Shown here piece after piece: positions 47,933 to 57,744 of a stretch of 64,000 nt of DNA (position 1 is the first letter of the stretch; the number at the start of each line of letters is the position of its first letter). The stretch comes from Paenibacillus marchantiae (GTDB lineage: Bacteria > Bacillota > Bacilli > Paenibacillales > Paenibacillaceae): assembly GCF_028771845.1 (NCBI RefSeq), contig NZ_CP118270.1, forward strand, positions 372,001 through 436,000. Direction: 5' to 3'. The translations under genes and the position numbers were made by a program. The notes beneath the pieces are model-generated. The model saw only the letters and a list, made by a program, of their open reading frames with translations. It was not told the DNA's origin and did not search any database.

Positions 47933-49171
47933 TTACGTGCGGTATGCCGCGTTAATTCGTACATAGTCGTACGTCAGGTCACAGCCCCATGCGATGGCTG
48001 TTCCCTCGCCGTGGTGCAGATCGACCACAATACGTACGGTATCGGTCTGCAAGTAGGCCAGAGCCGCTTCTTCGTCGAATACGACTGGACGGGATTGGGC
48101 GAGTACAGGGATTTCTCCCAGACGGATATCAACCGTCTCCGGGTTCACTGGCTGTCCCGCGCGCCCTACGGCTGCGATAATTCGTCCCCAGTTGGCATCT
48201 GCGCCAAACATCGCGGATTTCACCAGGCTGGACCCAATGACGGTCTTTGCAATAGCTTGCGCAGATTCATCACTTACGGCACCCGTTACCTGTACTTCTA
48301 CCAGCTTGGTTGCTCCTTCGCCATCGCGCGCAATGGCTTTGGCAAGCACTTCGCACACATATGTGAATCCTGCAGCAAAAGCATCCCAATCCGGATGTTC
48401 CACGGTCAGTTCTTCGTTACCTGCCAGACCACTGGACATTGCGACCAGCATGTCGTTCGTGCTCGTATCTCCATCCACTGTAATCATGTTAAATGTATGA
48501 TTGGTCGCCTGACGCAGCAGGCGCTGCAACGCTTCTGCACCGATGACCGCATCAGAGGTCATAAAGGCCAGCATGGTCGCCATATTCGGATGAATCATCC
48601 CCGATCCCTTGGCAGCACCGGCAATGGTAATCGTTTTGCCGTTCACCTCAACGGAGACGCAGGCTTCCTTTTTCACCAAATCGGTTGTCAGAATAGCTTG
48701 GGAAAAATGCTCCGCTTCTTCTGCTTCCTTGCCCAGACGTGCCGGAAGTCCGCTAATCCCCGAGTGTACAGCGTCCATCTTCAGCAATTCACCAATGACA
48801 CCTGTAGAAGCGACAGCAACATCCTCTTCTGCTACCCCCAATTCACGTGCAGCCGCCGTACGCATGGCGTAGGCATCCTCTTCACCTTGTTGTCCAGTAC
48901 ACGCATTGGCATTCCCGCTGTTCACGATGACTGCCTGAAGGCGTCCATTGCTCAAGCTCTCACGTGTGACTTTCAGAGGTGCGGCCTGGAACACGTTCGT
49001 TGTATACACCGCAGCTGCTGTTGCCGGCACGTCACAGCGGATCGCTCCGATATCGTTACGAGAAGTTTTTTTCAATCCGCAATGCAGTCCACCAGCAGTG
49101 AACCCGTGCGGGGTTACAATCGTTCCGTTCTCAACTATTGTAAAAGCCTTTTGCTCCACATTTGTTCCCAT
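47933..49171 (-). CDS. argJ: Bifunctional glutamate N-acetyltransferase / ornithine acetyltransferase
   Basis: It recycles the acetyl group from N-acetylornithine to glutamate. It is a 412-residue Ntn-type precursor; self-cleavage is expected before the Thr of KGSGMIHPNMATML (about residue 190), where the ATML motif is intact. GGGGGAT precedes the ATG. The presence of argJ means argE is not needed. The next gene upstream is argC, 116 bp away. Confidence 0.97.
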   Translation of the reverse strand: MGTNVEQKAFTIVENGTIVTPHGFTAGGLHCGLKKTSRNDIGAIRCDVPATAAAVYTTNVFQAAPLKVTRESLSNGRLQAVIVNSGNANACTGQQGEEDAYAMRTAAARELGVAEEDVAVASTGVIGELLKMDAVHSGISGLPARLGKEAEEAEHFSQAILTTDLVKKEACVSVEVNGKTITIAGAAKGSGMIHPNMATMLAFMTSDAVIGAEALQRLLRQATNHTFNMITVDGDTSTNDMLVAMSSGLAGNEELTVEHPDWDAFAAGFTYVCEVLAKAIARDGEGATKLVEVQVTGAVSDESAQAIAKTVIGSSLVKSAMFGADANWGRIIAAVGRAGQPVNPETVDIRLGEIPVLAQSRPVVFDEEAALAYLQTDTVRIVVDLHHGEGTAIAWGCDLTYDYVRINAAYRT

Positions 49172-49287
49172 ATGTTATCCCCCGTTATGCGTTCGGCTGC
49201 ATGCCGATTGTCCGCTTGCTTTGCCTGATCCGTCTTCCCCACGTGGTTTCGGAATTGCGTCTAGACACTCTCCCAATGATTCAAACC

Positions 49288-50337
49288 TTATGGATATACC
49301 GGCGTCATGTTCAGCCCGAGGTTCTCCTCCCATCCCATCATCAGGTTCATATTTTGAATGGCTTGCCCGGATGCACCTTTTACCAGGTTGTCGATGACCG
49401 AAATAATCGTCAAACGACCTGTACGAGGGTCAGCTGCAAATCCGATATCACAATAGTTCGATCCGTATACTTCCTTCGTTGAAGGCCAGATCCCCGGCTC
49501 ACGTACACGCACGAACGGCCGATTCTCATAATATTTGCGGTACAGATCAACGATTTCACGGTCACTGTGTTCACCAGTTAGATTGGCATACATCGTACTC
49601 ATGATTCCACGCGTCATCGGTACCAGTTGAGTTGTGAATGTTACAGTGACTGGAGTTCCAGTGATATTCCCCAGCACTTGCTCAATTTCAGGAATATGCT
49701 GATGTTTGTTCAGTTTATATGCTTTGAAGTTCTCATTCATTTCTGCATAATGATTCGTCAAACTTGTTCCCCGTCCCGCACCCGACACTCCAGATTTGGC
49801 ATCAATAATAATACTGGAAGGATCAATCCATCCTGCTTCAACAGCTGGAACCAATCCGAGTAACGTAGCCGTTGGGTAACAGCCTGGGTTGGAAATAAAG
49901 TTCTTGCCCTTCACTTCGTCGCCATACACCTCTGCCATGCCGTATACCGCCTGTTCCAGCAATGATGCAGATGGTGCCGGATGTTTATACCACTCTTCAT
50001 AAACCGTTCCATCCTTGAGTCTGAAATCTCCAGACAGATCAATGACCTTAAGACCTGCTTCAAGCAGACTCGGAACGAGCTTTGCGCTTACACCAGACGG
50101 GGTTGCTGTGAACACCAGATCTGCACGACTTGCGATCTCAGCCGGGTCTACGCCGTCGAGTGGCCTCTGAATCACGTCCGTCAAATGCGGGAATCCATCT
50201 GCGATGGACTCACCACTGCTGGATGAAGAGATTACCGAAGTAATTTCAACCTGCGGATGGTTCTGGAAAAAACGAATCAGCTCCACCCCGCCGTAGCCGG
50301 TGGAACCGACGATTGCCACTTTTAATTTGTTATTCAC
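49288..50337 (-). CDS. argC: N-acetyl-gamma-glutamyl-phosphate reductase
   Basis: This is an NADPH-dependent reductase. GTG 50337 (GGGGGAG upstream) gives NNKLKVAIVGSTGYGGVELI as the N-terminal dinucleotide fold; the longer ATG 50403 start is unlikely. The 349 residues are typical. The catalytic Cys is in SNPGCYPTATLLGL. It is the first gene of the operon. Confidence 0.96.
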   Translation of the reverse strand: MNNKLKVAIVGSTGYGGVELIRFFQNHPQVEITSVISSSSSGESIADGFPHLTDVIQRPLDGVDPAEIASRADLVFTATPSGVSAKLVPSLLEAGLKVIDLSGDFRLKDGTVYEEWYKHPAPSASLLEQAVYGMAEVYGDEVKGKNFISNPGCYPTATLLGLVPAVEAGWIDPSSIIIDAKSGVSGAGRGTSLTNHYAEMNENFKAYKLNKHQHIPEIEQVLGNITGTPVTVTFTTQLVPMTRGIMSTMYANLTGEHSDREIVDLYRKYYENRPFVRVREPGIWPSTKEVYGSNYCDIGFAADPRTGRLTIISVIDNLVKGASGQAIQNMNLMMGWEENLGLNMTPVYP

Positions 50338-50434
50338 TCTCGCTCCCCCAATCTTGTCGTATGCGCTACTTATACTGTTCTCCTGCTCCAAAAGAGCTTT
50401 CATACAGCAATTCCGTCGCTTCTATGCATATTTG

Positions 50435-50449
50435 TGTATTATTATACGA
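50435..50449. promoter_or_regulatory. ARG-box-like palindrome over the argC -10
   Basis: TGTATTATTATACGA resembles ArgR/AhrC half-sites (TGTAT...ATAC) and overlaps the -10 of the argC promoter. A weaker related sequence, TTATATAAATACAAC, sits over the -35 region. This is consistent with arginine repression by an ArgR encoded elsewhere. Confidence 0.5.
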
Positions 50450-50469
50450 CTCTAGTTATATAAATACAA
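50441..50469 (-). promoter_or_regulatory. Sigma-A promoter of the arginine operon
   Basis: The minus strand reads TTGTAT (50469-50464), 17 bases, TATAAT (50446-50441). The argC GTG lies about 100 bp downstream. This and the next site are the main content of the 330-bp spacer 50338-50667. Confidence 0.75.
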
Positions 50470-50507
50470 CACTCTATCATCAATTTTACATGGATTCTCA
50501 TCGCTTC

Positions 50508-50521
50508 CGAACATATCTTTC
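50508..50521. promoter_or_regulatory. LexA-box-like sequence between argC and cls
   Basis: CGAACATATCTTTC matches 13 of 14 positions of CGAACRNRYGTTYC. It lies 147 bp before cls and upstream of the argC promoter. One site in isolation could be chance; neither neighbour is a usual SOS gene. Confidence 0.3.
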
Positions 50522-50667
50522 CAACATCTGCGGACGAACCCGTATACTTCTGCTAAAATACGTATTATAGGAAACATTACAACCAGGGTCTAATTCATAA
50601 TCAATCTACACGATGAAGGGTTTATGAATGGATTCATGATGGTCATTATGAGACATGGGGGACTACA

Positions 50668-52116
50668 GTGCATATCGAATCCATTTTACTTGTTGTACTC
50701 CTGGGCCTGAATATTATTTTCGCTGCAGCGGTCGTTTTTTTCGAACGAAAGGATGCCAGTGCATCCTGGGCTTGGCTGCTCGTCTTGAACTTTATTCCGG
50801 TGTTCGGGTTTGTACTCTACTTATTAACAGGGCAAAACCTGACGCGCTACCGACTTTTCCAGTGGAAAGAGCGCAAGAAGCTTGGGCTTGAAGAACGTAT
50901 TGCTGCCCAGCTTGCACAGCTGCAAGACAATAGAACACCTTTCCGTAATCAAGCGACAGAGAGTAGTCAGGACATGATTTATATGAACCTGAAGCAAAAC
51001 GATGCTCTGTTGACCGAAGACAACGCGGTCGAGATTATTACCGACGGAACAGACAAATTCCAGCGGTTGCTCGATGATATCGAGGCAGCGAAAGATCATG
51101 TTCACGTGCAATACTACATTTATAGAGGTGACCGACTCGGCAAAAGAATCCGGGATGCACTTATTCGTAAAGCGCGCGAAGGTGTCAAAGTTCGTCTGCT
51201 GTATGACGCGCTGGGATCGCGGCGGGTATCCAAACGCTTTTTCAAAGAATTGCGCGAAGCAGGCGGTTTGGTTGAGGTCTTTTTTCCATCCAAATTCAGT
51301 CTGATCAACCTGCGTATGAACTACCGAAATCACCGTAAAATCGTCATCATTGATGGCAACCTTGGATATACAGGCGGGTTTAATGTAGGGGATGAATATC
51401 TCGGCTTGAATTCCAAGTTCGGTTACTGGCGCGATACTCATTTGCGTATTCAGGGTAATGCTGTTCATGCTCTTCAGACCCGTTTTCTTCTCGATTGGAA
51501 TGAAGCGTCTAAGCAGCACGATACCCCATATGTTCCGGCGCATTTTCCTCATATTGAGGGCACAGGAACAACCGCCATGCAGATTGTATCCAGCGGACCG
51601 GATGCAGAGACAGAGCATATCAAGAACAGTTATCTGAAAATGATTAATGGAGCCAAACATTCGATTCTGATTCAAACGCCTTATTTTATTCCAGATGCCA
51701 GTGTATTCGAAGCCATTCGTCTTGCGTGCCTGTCAGGAATCGATGTTCGAATTATGATTCCAAATAAACCGGATCACGCCTTTGTATATTGGGCTACGCT
51801 ATCTTATATCGGTGAGTTGTTAAAGGTGGGAGCAACTGTTTTCATCTACGATAACGGCTTTATTCATGCCAAAACGCTCATTATCGACAGTATGGTCGCA
51901 TCTGTGGGAACCGCTAATATTGATTACCGCAGCTTCCGACTGAACTTTGAGGTAAATGCTTTTATGTATGACGAAGCGATTGCGACTACTCTTGTGCAGA
52001 CGTTTGAGCATGATCTTCTTGTATCCCGTGAGATGACACTGGAGGAATACAATAAACGCAGTGTGAAGATCAAATTTAAAGAAGCGATTTCTCGTCTGCT
52101 GTCTCCGATTCTGTAA
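50668..52116 (+). CDS. cls: Cardiolipin synthase (phospholipase D family)
   Basis: It condenses two phosphatidylglycerols to cardiolipin at the membrane. This 482-residue protein has two N-terminal helices (ILLVVLLGLNIIFAAAVVFF; WAWLLVLNFIPVFGFVLYLL) and two HKD motifs: HRKIVIIDGNLGYTGG near residue 224 and HAKTLIIDSMVASVGTAN near 400. The start is GTG with GGGGGA 5 bases upstream. A terminator follows. It is a single gene, divergent from argC. Confidence 0.95.
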   Translation: MHIESILLVVLLGLNIIFAAAVVFFERKDASASWAWLLVLNFIPVFGFVLYLLTGQNLTRYRLFQWKERKKLGLEERIAAQLAQLQDNRTPFRNQATESSQDMIYMNLKQNDALLTEDNAVEIITDGTDKFQRLLDDIEAAKDHVHVQYYIYRGDRLGKRIRDALIRKAREGVKVRLLYDALGSRRVSKRFFKELREAGGLVEVFFPSKFSLINLRMNYRNHRKIVIIDGNLGYTGGFNVGDEYLGLNSKFGYWRDTHLRIQGNAVHALQTRFLLDWNEASKQHDTPYVPAHFPHIEGTGTTAMQIVSSGPDAETEHIKNSYLKMINGAKHSILIQTPYFIPDASVFEAIRLACLSGIDVRIMIPNKPDHAFVYWATLSYIGELLKVGATVFIYDNGFIHAKTLIIDSMVASVGTANIDYRSFRLNFEVNAFMYDEAIATTLVQTFEHDLLVSREMTLEEYNKRSVKIKFKEAISRLLSPIL

Positions 52117-52176
52117 ATACAGTAGTTATAGCAGATACAGTAAGTAGTACAGTGGTTTTCGTTCCAAAAGACAAAA

Positions 52177-52233
52177 CAAAAAGCAGGTGCTTCCTTTCCA
52201 GCTATGTCTGGTGGAGGAGTACCTGCTTTTTTA
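52177..52233. terminator. Bidirectional terminator after cls
   Basis: AAAAAGCAGGTGCTTCC pairs imperfectly with GGAGGAGTACCTGCTTTTTT. It lies between convergent cls and the YitT gene. Confidence 0.88.
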
Positions 52234-52267
52234 GATTATATATTTACTTTCTTATAAGTTAAACGAA

Positions 52268-52320
52268 TGACCTCTAGAGTGCTCTCCGTTATCATGTGAA
52301 TGTGTTAAGTTTGATTTATA
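52268..52320 (+). repeat. Possible right-end fragment of the dispersed repeat, copy E
   Basis: GTGCTCTCCGTTATCATGTG resembles the right end of copies A and B (CACTCTCCGTT); no hairpin core is present. Confidence 0.35.
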
Positions 52321-52341
52321 GAGTGCCCTACTCGCTGTAAC

Positions 52342-53247
52342 TTACAATTCCCCACGCTTAAAGCCTTCGCCCAGTACTTCATGCGCATTGCTAATAATGA
52401 CAAAAGCCCCCGGGTCCACGGACCGAATTAAAGCTTTCAGTCTAGGCACCTCATTCTGTCCGACCACCACCATCAGTACAGTGCGCTGATCGTCGGTGTA
52501 ACCACCTTTTGCCTCCAGCTTCGTCAGTCCGCGATCCAGATCATCCAGAATCACCTTCGTAATCGGTTCGGTCTGGTTGGAAATAATATAAGCTACCTTC
52601 GAGTTACCAAGCCCCATCTCGACGGCATCTATGACTTTTCCGGTAACGTATAATCCGATCAGAGCAAAGAGTGACTGCTCCAATGACAATACAAAGGCAG
52701 CCATAATAATGACCGTAGCATCCATCATCACAACACAGAGAGAGTAACTCAGTCCACTATATTTTTGTACGATCCTGGCCAGAATGCTCATGCCCCCTGT
52801 TGAACCTCTACCCCGATATACGATTCCAATCCCGAGACCAACCCCAATTCCTCCATAGAGTGAACCAAGTAGCGGATTCGTTGTTGGAATGGCCCAGTCT
52901 TTCGTGAGGTATACAAACAGTGGCAGTACAATACTGCCGAGTACAGAACGTATTCCATACTGCTTGCCAATCAGGAGAAAACCAGCGATCAGAAGCGGAA
53001 TATTAATAGCCCACTGGGTGTATGCCGGCTCAAGTCCCAGCCAATGTTTGCCCAATATCGATAACCCGGATACCCCACCTGAAGCAATCTGATTCGGAAG
53101 TAAAAATAAATTAAAGGCCACGGCAATCAAAAACGAACCTAAAATAATGGATACGGTATCTACAACGTTTCTCCATGGGCCGTTCAGGGGAATGAGCGTG
53201 GTTAGCCTCTTCTTGCGGTTATTTTGTAACGGTTGTTGCTGTTGCAT
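52342..53247 (-). CDS. YitT-family membrane protein (DUF161 + DUF2179)
   Basis: This 301-residue protein has about five helices in residues 25-185 (IILGSFLIAVAFNLFLLPN; LLIAGFLLIGKQYGI; VMMDATVIIMAAFVLSL), then a soluble DUF2179 domain (NQTEPITKVILDDLDRGLTK; GAFVIISNAHEVLGEGF). The family is widespread in Bacilli and its transport role is not established. The Gln-rich N-terminus (MQQQQPLQNN) is unusual. An upstream GGAGAG sits near the ATG. It lies between cls and prfB. Confidence 0.85.
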   Translation of the reverse strand: MQQQQPLQNNRKKRLTTLIPLNGPWRNVVDTVSIILGSFLIAVAFNLFLLPNQIASGGVSGLSILGKHWLGLEPAYTQWAINIPLLIAGFLLIGKQYGIRSVLGSIVLPLFVYLTKDWAIPTTNPLLGSLYGGIGVGLGIGIVYRGRGSTGGMSILARIVQKYSGLSYSLCVVMMDATVIIMAAFVLSLEQSLFALIGLYVTGKVIDAVEMGLGNSKVAYIISNQTEPITKVILDDLDRGLTKLEAKGGYTDDQRTVLMVVVGQNEVPRLKALIRSVDPGAFVIISNAHEVLGEGFKRGEL

Positions 53248-53346
53248 GTCATCTTGCTCTCCTTTTTTGTATATATGCTCAAAAAAAAGCCCCTGTATAC
53301 ACCCAGCATACGCCTACACGTATCGGGTCTATACAAGAACTTTTGA

Positions 53347-54460
53347 TTAATCGGTATCTACTTTAATCTGGCTGCGCAAATAACCATCGATGAATCCATC
53401 GAGGTCGCCATCCATTACTGCTCCTGTGTTTCCAGTCTCCACGCTCGTACGGTGATCCTTTACCATACTATAGGGATGGAACACATAGGACCGAATCTGG
53501 CTACCCCACGCAATATCCGACTGTTCTCCTCGGATTTCGTCCAGCTGTTGTTTTTGTTCTTCAATTTTACGTTCATACAATTTGGAACGAAGCATCGTCA
53601 TCGCTCGTTCACGGTTCTTAATCTGTGACCGTTCATTCTGACACGTTACAACCACACCTGTTGGAAGGTGAGTAATCCGTACGGCTGAGTCGGTGGTATT
53701 GATATGCTGTCCACCCGCGCCGCTCGCACGGTACGTATCGATCTTGAGATCTTCTGTTCGAATATCCAATTCAATCGTGTCATCAATCTCAGGCACCACA
53801 TCACAGGATACGAAGGAAGTATGTCTGCGTCCTGATGAGTCAAAAGGTGAGATCCGCACCAATCGGTGGACACCCTTTTCGGCTTTCAGATACCCATAAG
53901 CATTATGCCCCTTGATGGATAGCGTGACACTCTTGATGCCTGCTTCATCTCCTGCCAGATAATCCAGCACCTCAACCTTGAAGCCACGTTTCTCAGCCCA
54001 GCGTGTATACATCCGCATCAGCATCTGTCCCCAGTCCTGTGACTCGGTACCACCAGCACCCGGGTGAAGCTCCAGAATCGCATTCATCTTGTCATACGGC
54101 TGATTCAGGAGAAGCTGTAGCTCGAACGCTTCTACCTTGCTTACGATGGCTGTCACGCTGTTGCCGATCTCCACAGCCAGATCATCGTCGCCTTCCTCGT
54201 CAGCCAGTTCTGCCATCATCACCGCATCGTCATAATCCTGCTGCAGCTTGGTGTATTGATCCACAGATCCCTTTACCGCGTTCAGCTCAGCGATTAAAGA
54301 TTGTGCCTTATCATTATCATCCCAAAAATCCGGGGCGGACATCTTCACTTCGAAGTTCTCAATCATCTCTTGCTTAAGATCTAAGTCAAAGAGACCCCCT
54401 AAGATTTGTTAGTTTCTTGCCTATTTCACGCAGGTCCTGCTTCACGCTTGGATCGATCAT
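53347..54460 (-). CDS. prfB: Peptide chain release factor 2, expressed by programmed +1 frameshift
   Basis: RF2 releases peptides at UGA and UAA. Translation starts at ATG 54460 (AGAGGAATT upstream), reads 24 codons to CTT, then meets an in-frame TGA at 54388-54386. A +1 slip (CTT-T-GAC) continues in the long frame from 54387, giving 370 residues. The GGQ motif is in [15 protein letters not shown], and [12 protein letters not shown] is the neighbouring domain signature. The internal ATG 54366 is not the natural start. RF2 level thus controls its own synthesis. Confidence 0.96.
54385..54400 (-). promoter_or_regulatory. prfB +1 recoding site
   Basis: AGGGGGTCTCTTTGAC contains the internal Shine-Dalgarno AGGGGG, then TCT, the slippery CTT, and TGA followed by C. 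It is essentially the textbook RF2 site. Confidence 0.97.
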
Positions 54461-54716
54461 GTGCAATTCCTCTTTTCATTAAGATAAGCTCCCCGCATCC
54501 AGGGCATTCCTCCAGATCAAGTATCCGATGCTTCACCTTGGAGTCTCGGTTACCTTTATATCGGCAATCCTCTTCTCCTTGATCATGGTCACATAGTTAT
54601 AACTATGCACCAATTACAGGTTATGCATCCTTCACTTGATCATTTGGAATACCCGGCTGCAAGGAGCCGTTCATGTCATTCTATTTAAGTTGATCCAGCA
54701 TTCGTTACACCTTACC

Positions 54717-54858
54717 ACTCCAATTGCAGTAGCATCTTCCGATCGCTCTTATCCCCAGATTTTCTCGATTTCCTCTCACAAGGGAAAAATCCGGTGATAA
54801 AGGCGAACGCGTAGCTTCTCCAGATTGCTTCCGCACTCTCCGTTATGGTGTAAAAAAT
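54717..54858 (+). repeat. Dispersed structured repeat, copy B (secA-prfB spacer)
   Basis: It begins CCACTCCAATTGCAGTAG. The core is TTATCCCCAGATTTT (54749-54763) against AAAAATCCGGTGATAA (54785-54800), then AGGCGAACGC and the right end CACTCTCCGTTATGG. It is the main content of spacer 54461-54895. Confidence 0.87.
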
Positions 54859-54895
54859 TTAGATCCAACTTATACACAGGGTAATATAAGAGAGT

Positions 54896-54993
54896 CTACT
54901 CTTGACCGTGGCAGTGTTTAAACTTTTTGCCGCTGCCACATGGACAAGCATCGTTACGTCCGATTTGGTCAGACACTTTTACCGGACGTTTCT
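54896..54993 (-). pseudogene. secA: Out-of-frame SEC-C zinc-binding tail of secA
   Basis: Read in the frame restored by removing one 11-bp copy, the minus strand encodes [15 protein letters not shown], then [17 protein letters not shown] and a TAG stop at 54898-54896. The CxCx8CH zinc ligands of SecA are all intact, but the reading frame used by secA stops at 54979, so this segment is not translated as part of it. Confidence 0.9.
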
Positions 54994-57411
54994 CCGTAGG
55001 TTCGCCGTAGGTTCGCCGCTTGTCGAGATCTGACTTTCGTCAACAACCGCTTGACGCTCCTGGTTGCTCTCGATTTGTGCTCTCATCACATAGGTTGCTA
55101 CTTCTTCCTGAATCGAAGCAATCATCTGATGGAACATTTCAAAGCCTTCGAACTGGTACTCACGAAGCGGATCTGTACCGCCGTAGGCACGAAGGTGGAT
55201 ACCTTGACGCAATTGATCCATCGCATCAATATGATCCATCCATTTGCTATCTACTGCGCGAAGCACAACCACTTTCTCGAACTCACGAACCATCTCTTCA
55301 CCGATTCGCTCTTCACGTGCATTGTACTTGTTCTGAACTTTCTCAAACAGGTAGTCGATAATCTCTTCTGCTTCTTTGCCCCACAGATCATCTTTCGTTA
55401 CAGAGCCTTCATCCAGCAATTTGCTGTTCATGTAGTCGGCAACTTCCTGCAGTTCCCAGTTTTCCGGTATGTCATCACTGCAATGAGCTTCTACAATACG
55501 TTCAATGGAAGGCTTGATCATATCCATAACAATCTGTTTGATGTTCTCGGACTCAAGCACCTCACGGCGTTGTTTATATATAATCTCACGTTGTTGGTTC
55601 ATAACATCATCATATTGGAGAACGACTTTACGTACGTCAAAGTTATTACCTTCAACCCGTTTTTGTGCCGACTCGACCGCACGGGTAATCATCCGGCTCT
55701 CAATCGGTTGGTCTTCTTCAAAACCAAGACGCTCCATCATGTTCAGTACATTGTCTGCACCGAAACGTCTCATCAGTTCATCACCCAGTGACAGGTAGAA
55801 CTGTGTAGAACCTGGGTCACCTTGACGTCCTGCACGTCCACGCAGCTGGTTATCAATCCGGCGAGATTCGTGACGCTCTGTACCGATGATATGAAGGCCG
55901 CCCACTTCAGCTACACCTTCGCCCAGGATAATATCTGTACCCCGTCCAGCCATGTTGGTTGCAATCGTTACTGCACCGGCTTGTCCAGCTCCTGTGATGA
56001 TCTCAGCTTCCTCAGCGTGATATTTGGCATTCAATACCTGGTGACGGACACCACGGCGTTTCAGCATATCAGAAATACGCTCGGAGTTTTCGATGGAGAC
56101 CGTACCAACCAGAACCGGTTGGTTCTTGCTGTGACGTGCAACGATTTCTTCCACAACCGCGTTGAACTTGCCATCGATGCTCTTGTACACCACATCAGCC
56201 ATATCATCCCGTTTGTTTGGACGGTTGGTTGGAATCTGCAATACTTCGAGACCGTAGATTTTTTTGAATTCTTCTTCCTCGGTCTTCGCTGTACCCGTCA
56301 TTCCCGCGAGCTTGCGGTACATCCGGAAATAGTTCTGGAATGTAATTGTAGCAAGAGTCATGCTCTCGTTCTGTACTTCAATGCCTTCTTTGGCTTCGAT
56401 CGCTTGGTGCAATCCATCGCTATAACGACGTCCTGCCATCAGACGGCCTGTGAACTCATCGACGATCAGTACTTCTTCATCACTCACCACATAATCGACA
56501 TCACGACGCATGATTACGTTAGCTTTCAATCCCTGTACGATGTGATGGTTGAGCGTAACATTGGCATGATCATACAAGTTTTCGATACCAAATGCTTTCT
56601 CCGCCTTCGCCACACCAGCTTCAGTCAAAGCTACGGATTTCACCTTGATGTCCACCGTAAAGTCTTCTTCCGGAACTAGACGTTTCACGAAACGGTCAGC
56701 TGCATAGTACAGGTCCGTGGATTTCTGAGCTTGTCCGGAAATGATCAGAGGTGTACGTGCCTCATCGACCAGAATGGAGTCCACTTCATCAATGATACAG
56801 AAGAACAATGGACGTTGAACCATCTGCTCTTTGTACAACACCATGTTGTCACGCAGATAGTCAAAGCCAAATTCATTATTCGTTCCGTACGTAATATCAC
56901 ATGCATAAGCATGTTGTTTCAAAGCATGGTCCATACCGCTCAGGTTAACCCCTACCGTCATGCCCATGAATTCATAGATTTGTCCCATTTCCTGGCTATC
57001 CCGTTGAGCCAAATAATCATTGACCGTTACCACGTGTACACCTTTGGACGTCAATGCATTCAGGTATACCGGGAGTGTTCCTACCAGTGTCTTACCTTCA
57101 CCCGTCTTCATCTCTGAAATCCGGCCTTCATGAAGGGCAATGCCTCCGAGCATCTGTACGTCATAGTGACGTTTGCCCAGTACACGGCGAGATGCCTCAC
57201 GTACGGTTGCAAATGCTTCAGGAAGAAGTTCATCTGTTGTTTCTCCCTTTTCAATGCGGGCACGGAATTCATCCGTTTTGGATTTCAGTTGTTCATCAGA
57301 CAGAGCCTGAAATTGTGGTTCCAGTTTATTGATCACATCGACTGTCTTCATCAGACGTTTAACATCACGTTCGTTCATGTCGCCGAAGATCTTTTTGACA
57401 AGTCCTAGCAT
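54979..57411 (-). CDS. secA: Preprotein translocase ATPase SecA, C-terminal tail frameshifted
   Basis: This is the motor that drives proteins through SecYEG. The 810-residue ORF has Walker [15 protein letters not shown] near residue 101, [14 protein letters not shown] near 208, the preprotein cross-linking domain, the second NBD with [13 protein letters not shown] and [12 protein letters not shown], and the helical scaffold and wing. AAAGGGG precedes the ATG. It should continue for about 32 more residues into a zinc-binding SEC-C tail, giving about 834 residues, but the frame shifts at an 11-bp tandem duplication and ends in ANLRRNVR. The core should still work, since the tail is not essential in Bacilli. 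Confidence 0.96.
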   Translation of the reverse strand: MLGLVKKIFGDMNERDVKRLMKTVDVINKLEPQFQALSDEQLKSKTDEFRARIEKGETTDELLPEAFATVREASRRVLGKRHYDVQMLGGIALHEGRISEMKTGEGKTLVGTLPVYLNALTSKGVHVVTVNDYLAQRDSQEMGQIYEFMGMTVGVNLSGMDHALKQHAYACDITYGTNNEFGFDYLRDNMVLYKEQMVQRPLFFCIIDEVDSILVDEARTPLIISGQAQKSTDLYYAADRFVKRLVPEEDFTVDIKVKSVALTEAGVAKAEKAFGIENLYDHANVTLNHHIVQGLKANVIMRRDVDYVVSDEEVLIVDEFTGRLMAGRRYSDGLHQAIEAKEGIEVQNESMTLATITFQNYFRMYRKLAGMTGTAKTEEEEFKKIYGLEVLQIPTNRPNKRDDMADVVYKSIDGKFNAVVEEIVARHSKNQPVLVGTVSIENSERISDMLKRRGVRHQVLNAKYHAEEAEIITGAGQAGAVTIATNMAGRGTDIILGEGVAEVGGLHIIGTERHESRRIDNQLRGRAGRQGDPGSTQFYLSLGDELMRRFGADNVLNMMERLGFEEDQPIESRMITRAVESAQKRVEGNNFDVRKVVLQYDDVMNQQREIIYKQRREVLESENIKQIVMDMIKPSIERIVEAHCSDDIPENWELQEVADYMNSKLLDEGSVTKDDLWGKEAEEIIDYLFEKVQNKYNAREERIGEEMVREFEKVVVLRAVDSKWMDHIDAMDQLRQGIHLRAYGGTDPLREYQFEGFEMFHQMIASIQEEVATYVMRAQIESNQERQAVVDESQISTSGEPTANLRRNVR
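54994..55015. repeat. Exact 11-bp tandem duplication in the secA 3' end
   Basis: CCGTAGGTTCG occurs twice, at 54994-55004 and 55005-55015. 11 is not a multiple of three, so it changes the secA frame. Confidence 0.97.
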
Positions 57412-57569
57412 GGTATACCCCTTTCGTGCAAAACAGAATAGACCCCCTGTTGCCGCCGCGCGACACCATCGGATGGATATGCATCCACTTGCCCGGGGGT
57501 GACAAACGATATAAAAAATAATATAAATGAATCAACTCCAGGCTTGCCAAGGTTCCCTCATGAAGCTGA

Positions 57570-57616
57570 TTCGGTATTCAACCGGATCCGGTTATTAGAA
57601 ATAAGCCGAATACCGA
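57570..57616. repeat. Nested palindromes in the secA leader region
   Basis: TTCGGTATTC (57570-57579) and GAATACCGA (57608-57616) enclose the perfect 14-bp palindrome AACCGGATCCGGTT (57580-57593). It lies in the 783-bp spacer 57412-58195, which otherwise shows a promoter and a terminator but no credible gene. Confidence 0.7.
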
Positions 57617-57715
57617 GCCTTATGAATCATGTTCATGGTGCTGTGCCTGTCATTGATTATGATTAGCGATCATTCGTTGACAATTCCCCATCAGGACAAT
57701 GATTCTCTTGCATAA

Positions 57716-57744
57716 ATTGTAACAGTTTGTAAGGGTCGCCGCAA
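57716..57744 (-). promoter_or_regulatory. Possible secA promoter
   Basis: The minus strand reads TTGCGG (57744-57739), 17 bases, TACAAT (57721-57716), with TGT before the -10. It would give a leader of about 300 nt that contains the nested palindromes. Confidence 0.45.

Noticed and set aside
48011..49228. 405-codon plus-strand ORF opposite argJ
   Set aside because: It is antisense to a confidently assigned gene and rich in Cys/His/Arg, as usual for shadow frames.
53347..54366. prfB starting at the internal ATG
   Set aside because: The upstream start, in-frame TGA and recoding site show that the natural gene begins at 54460.
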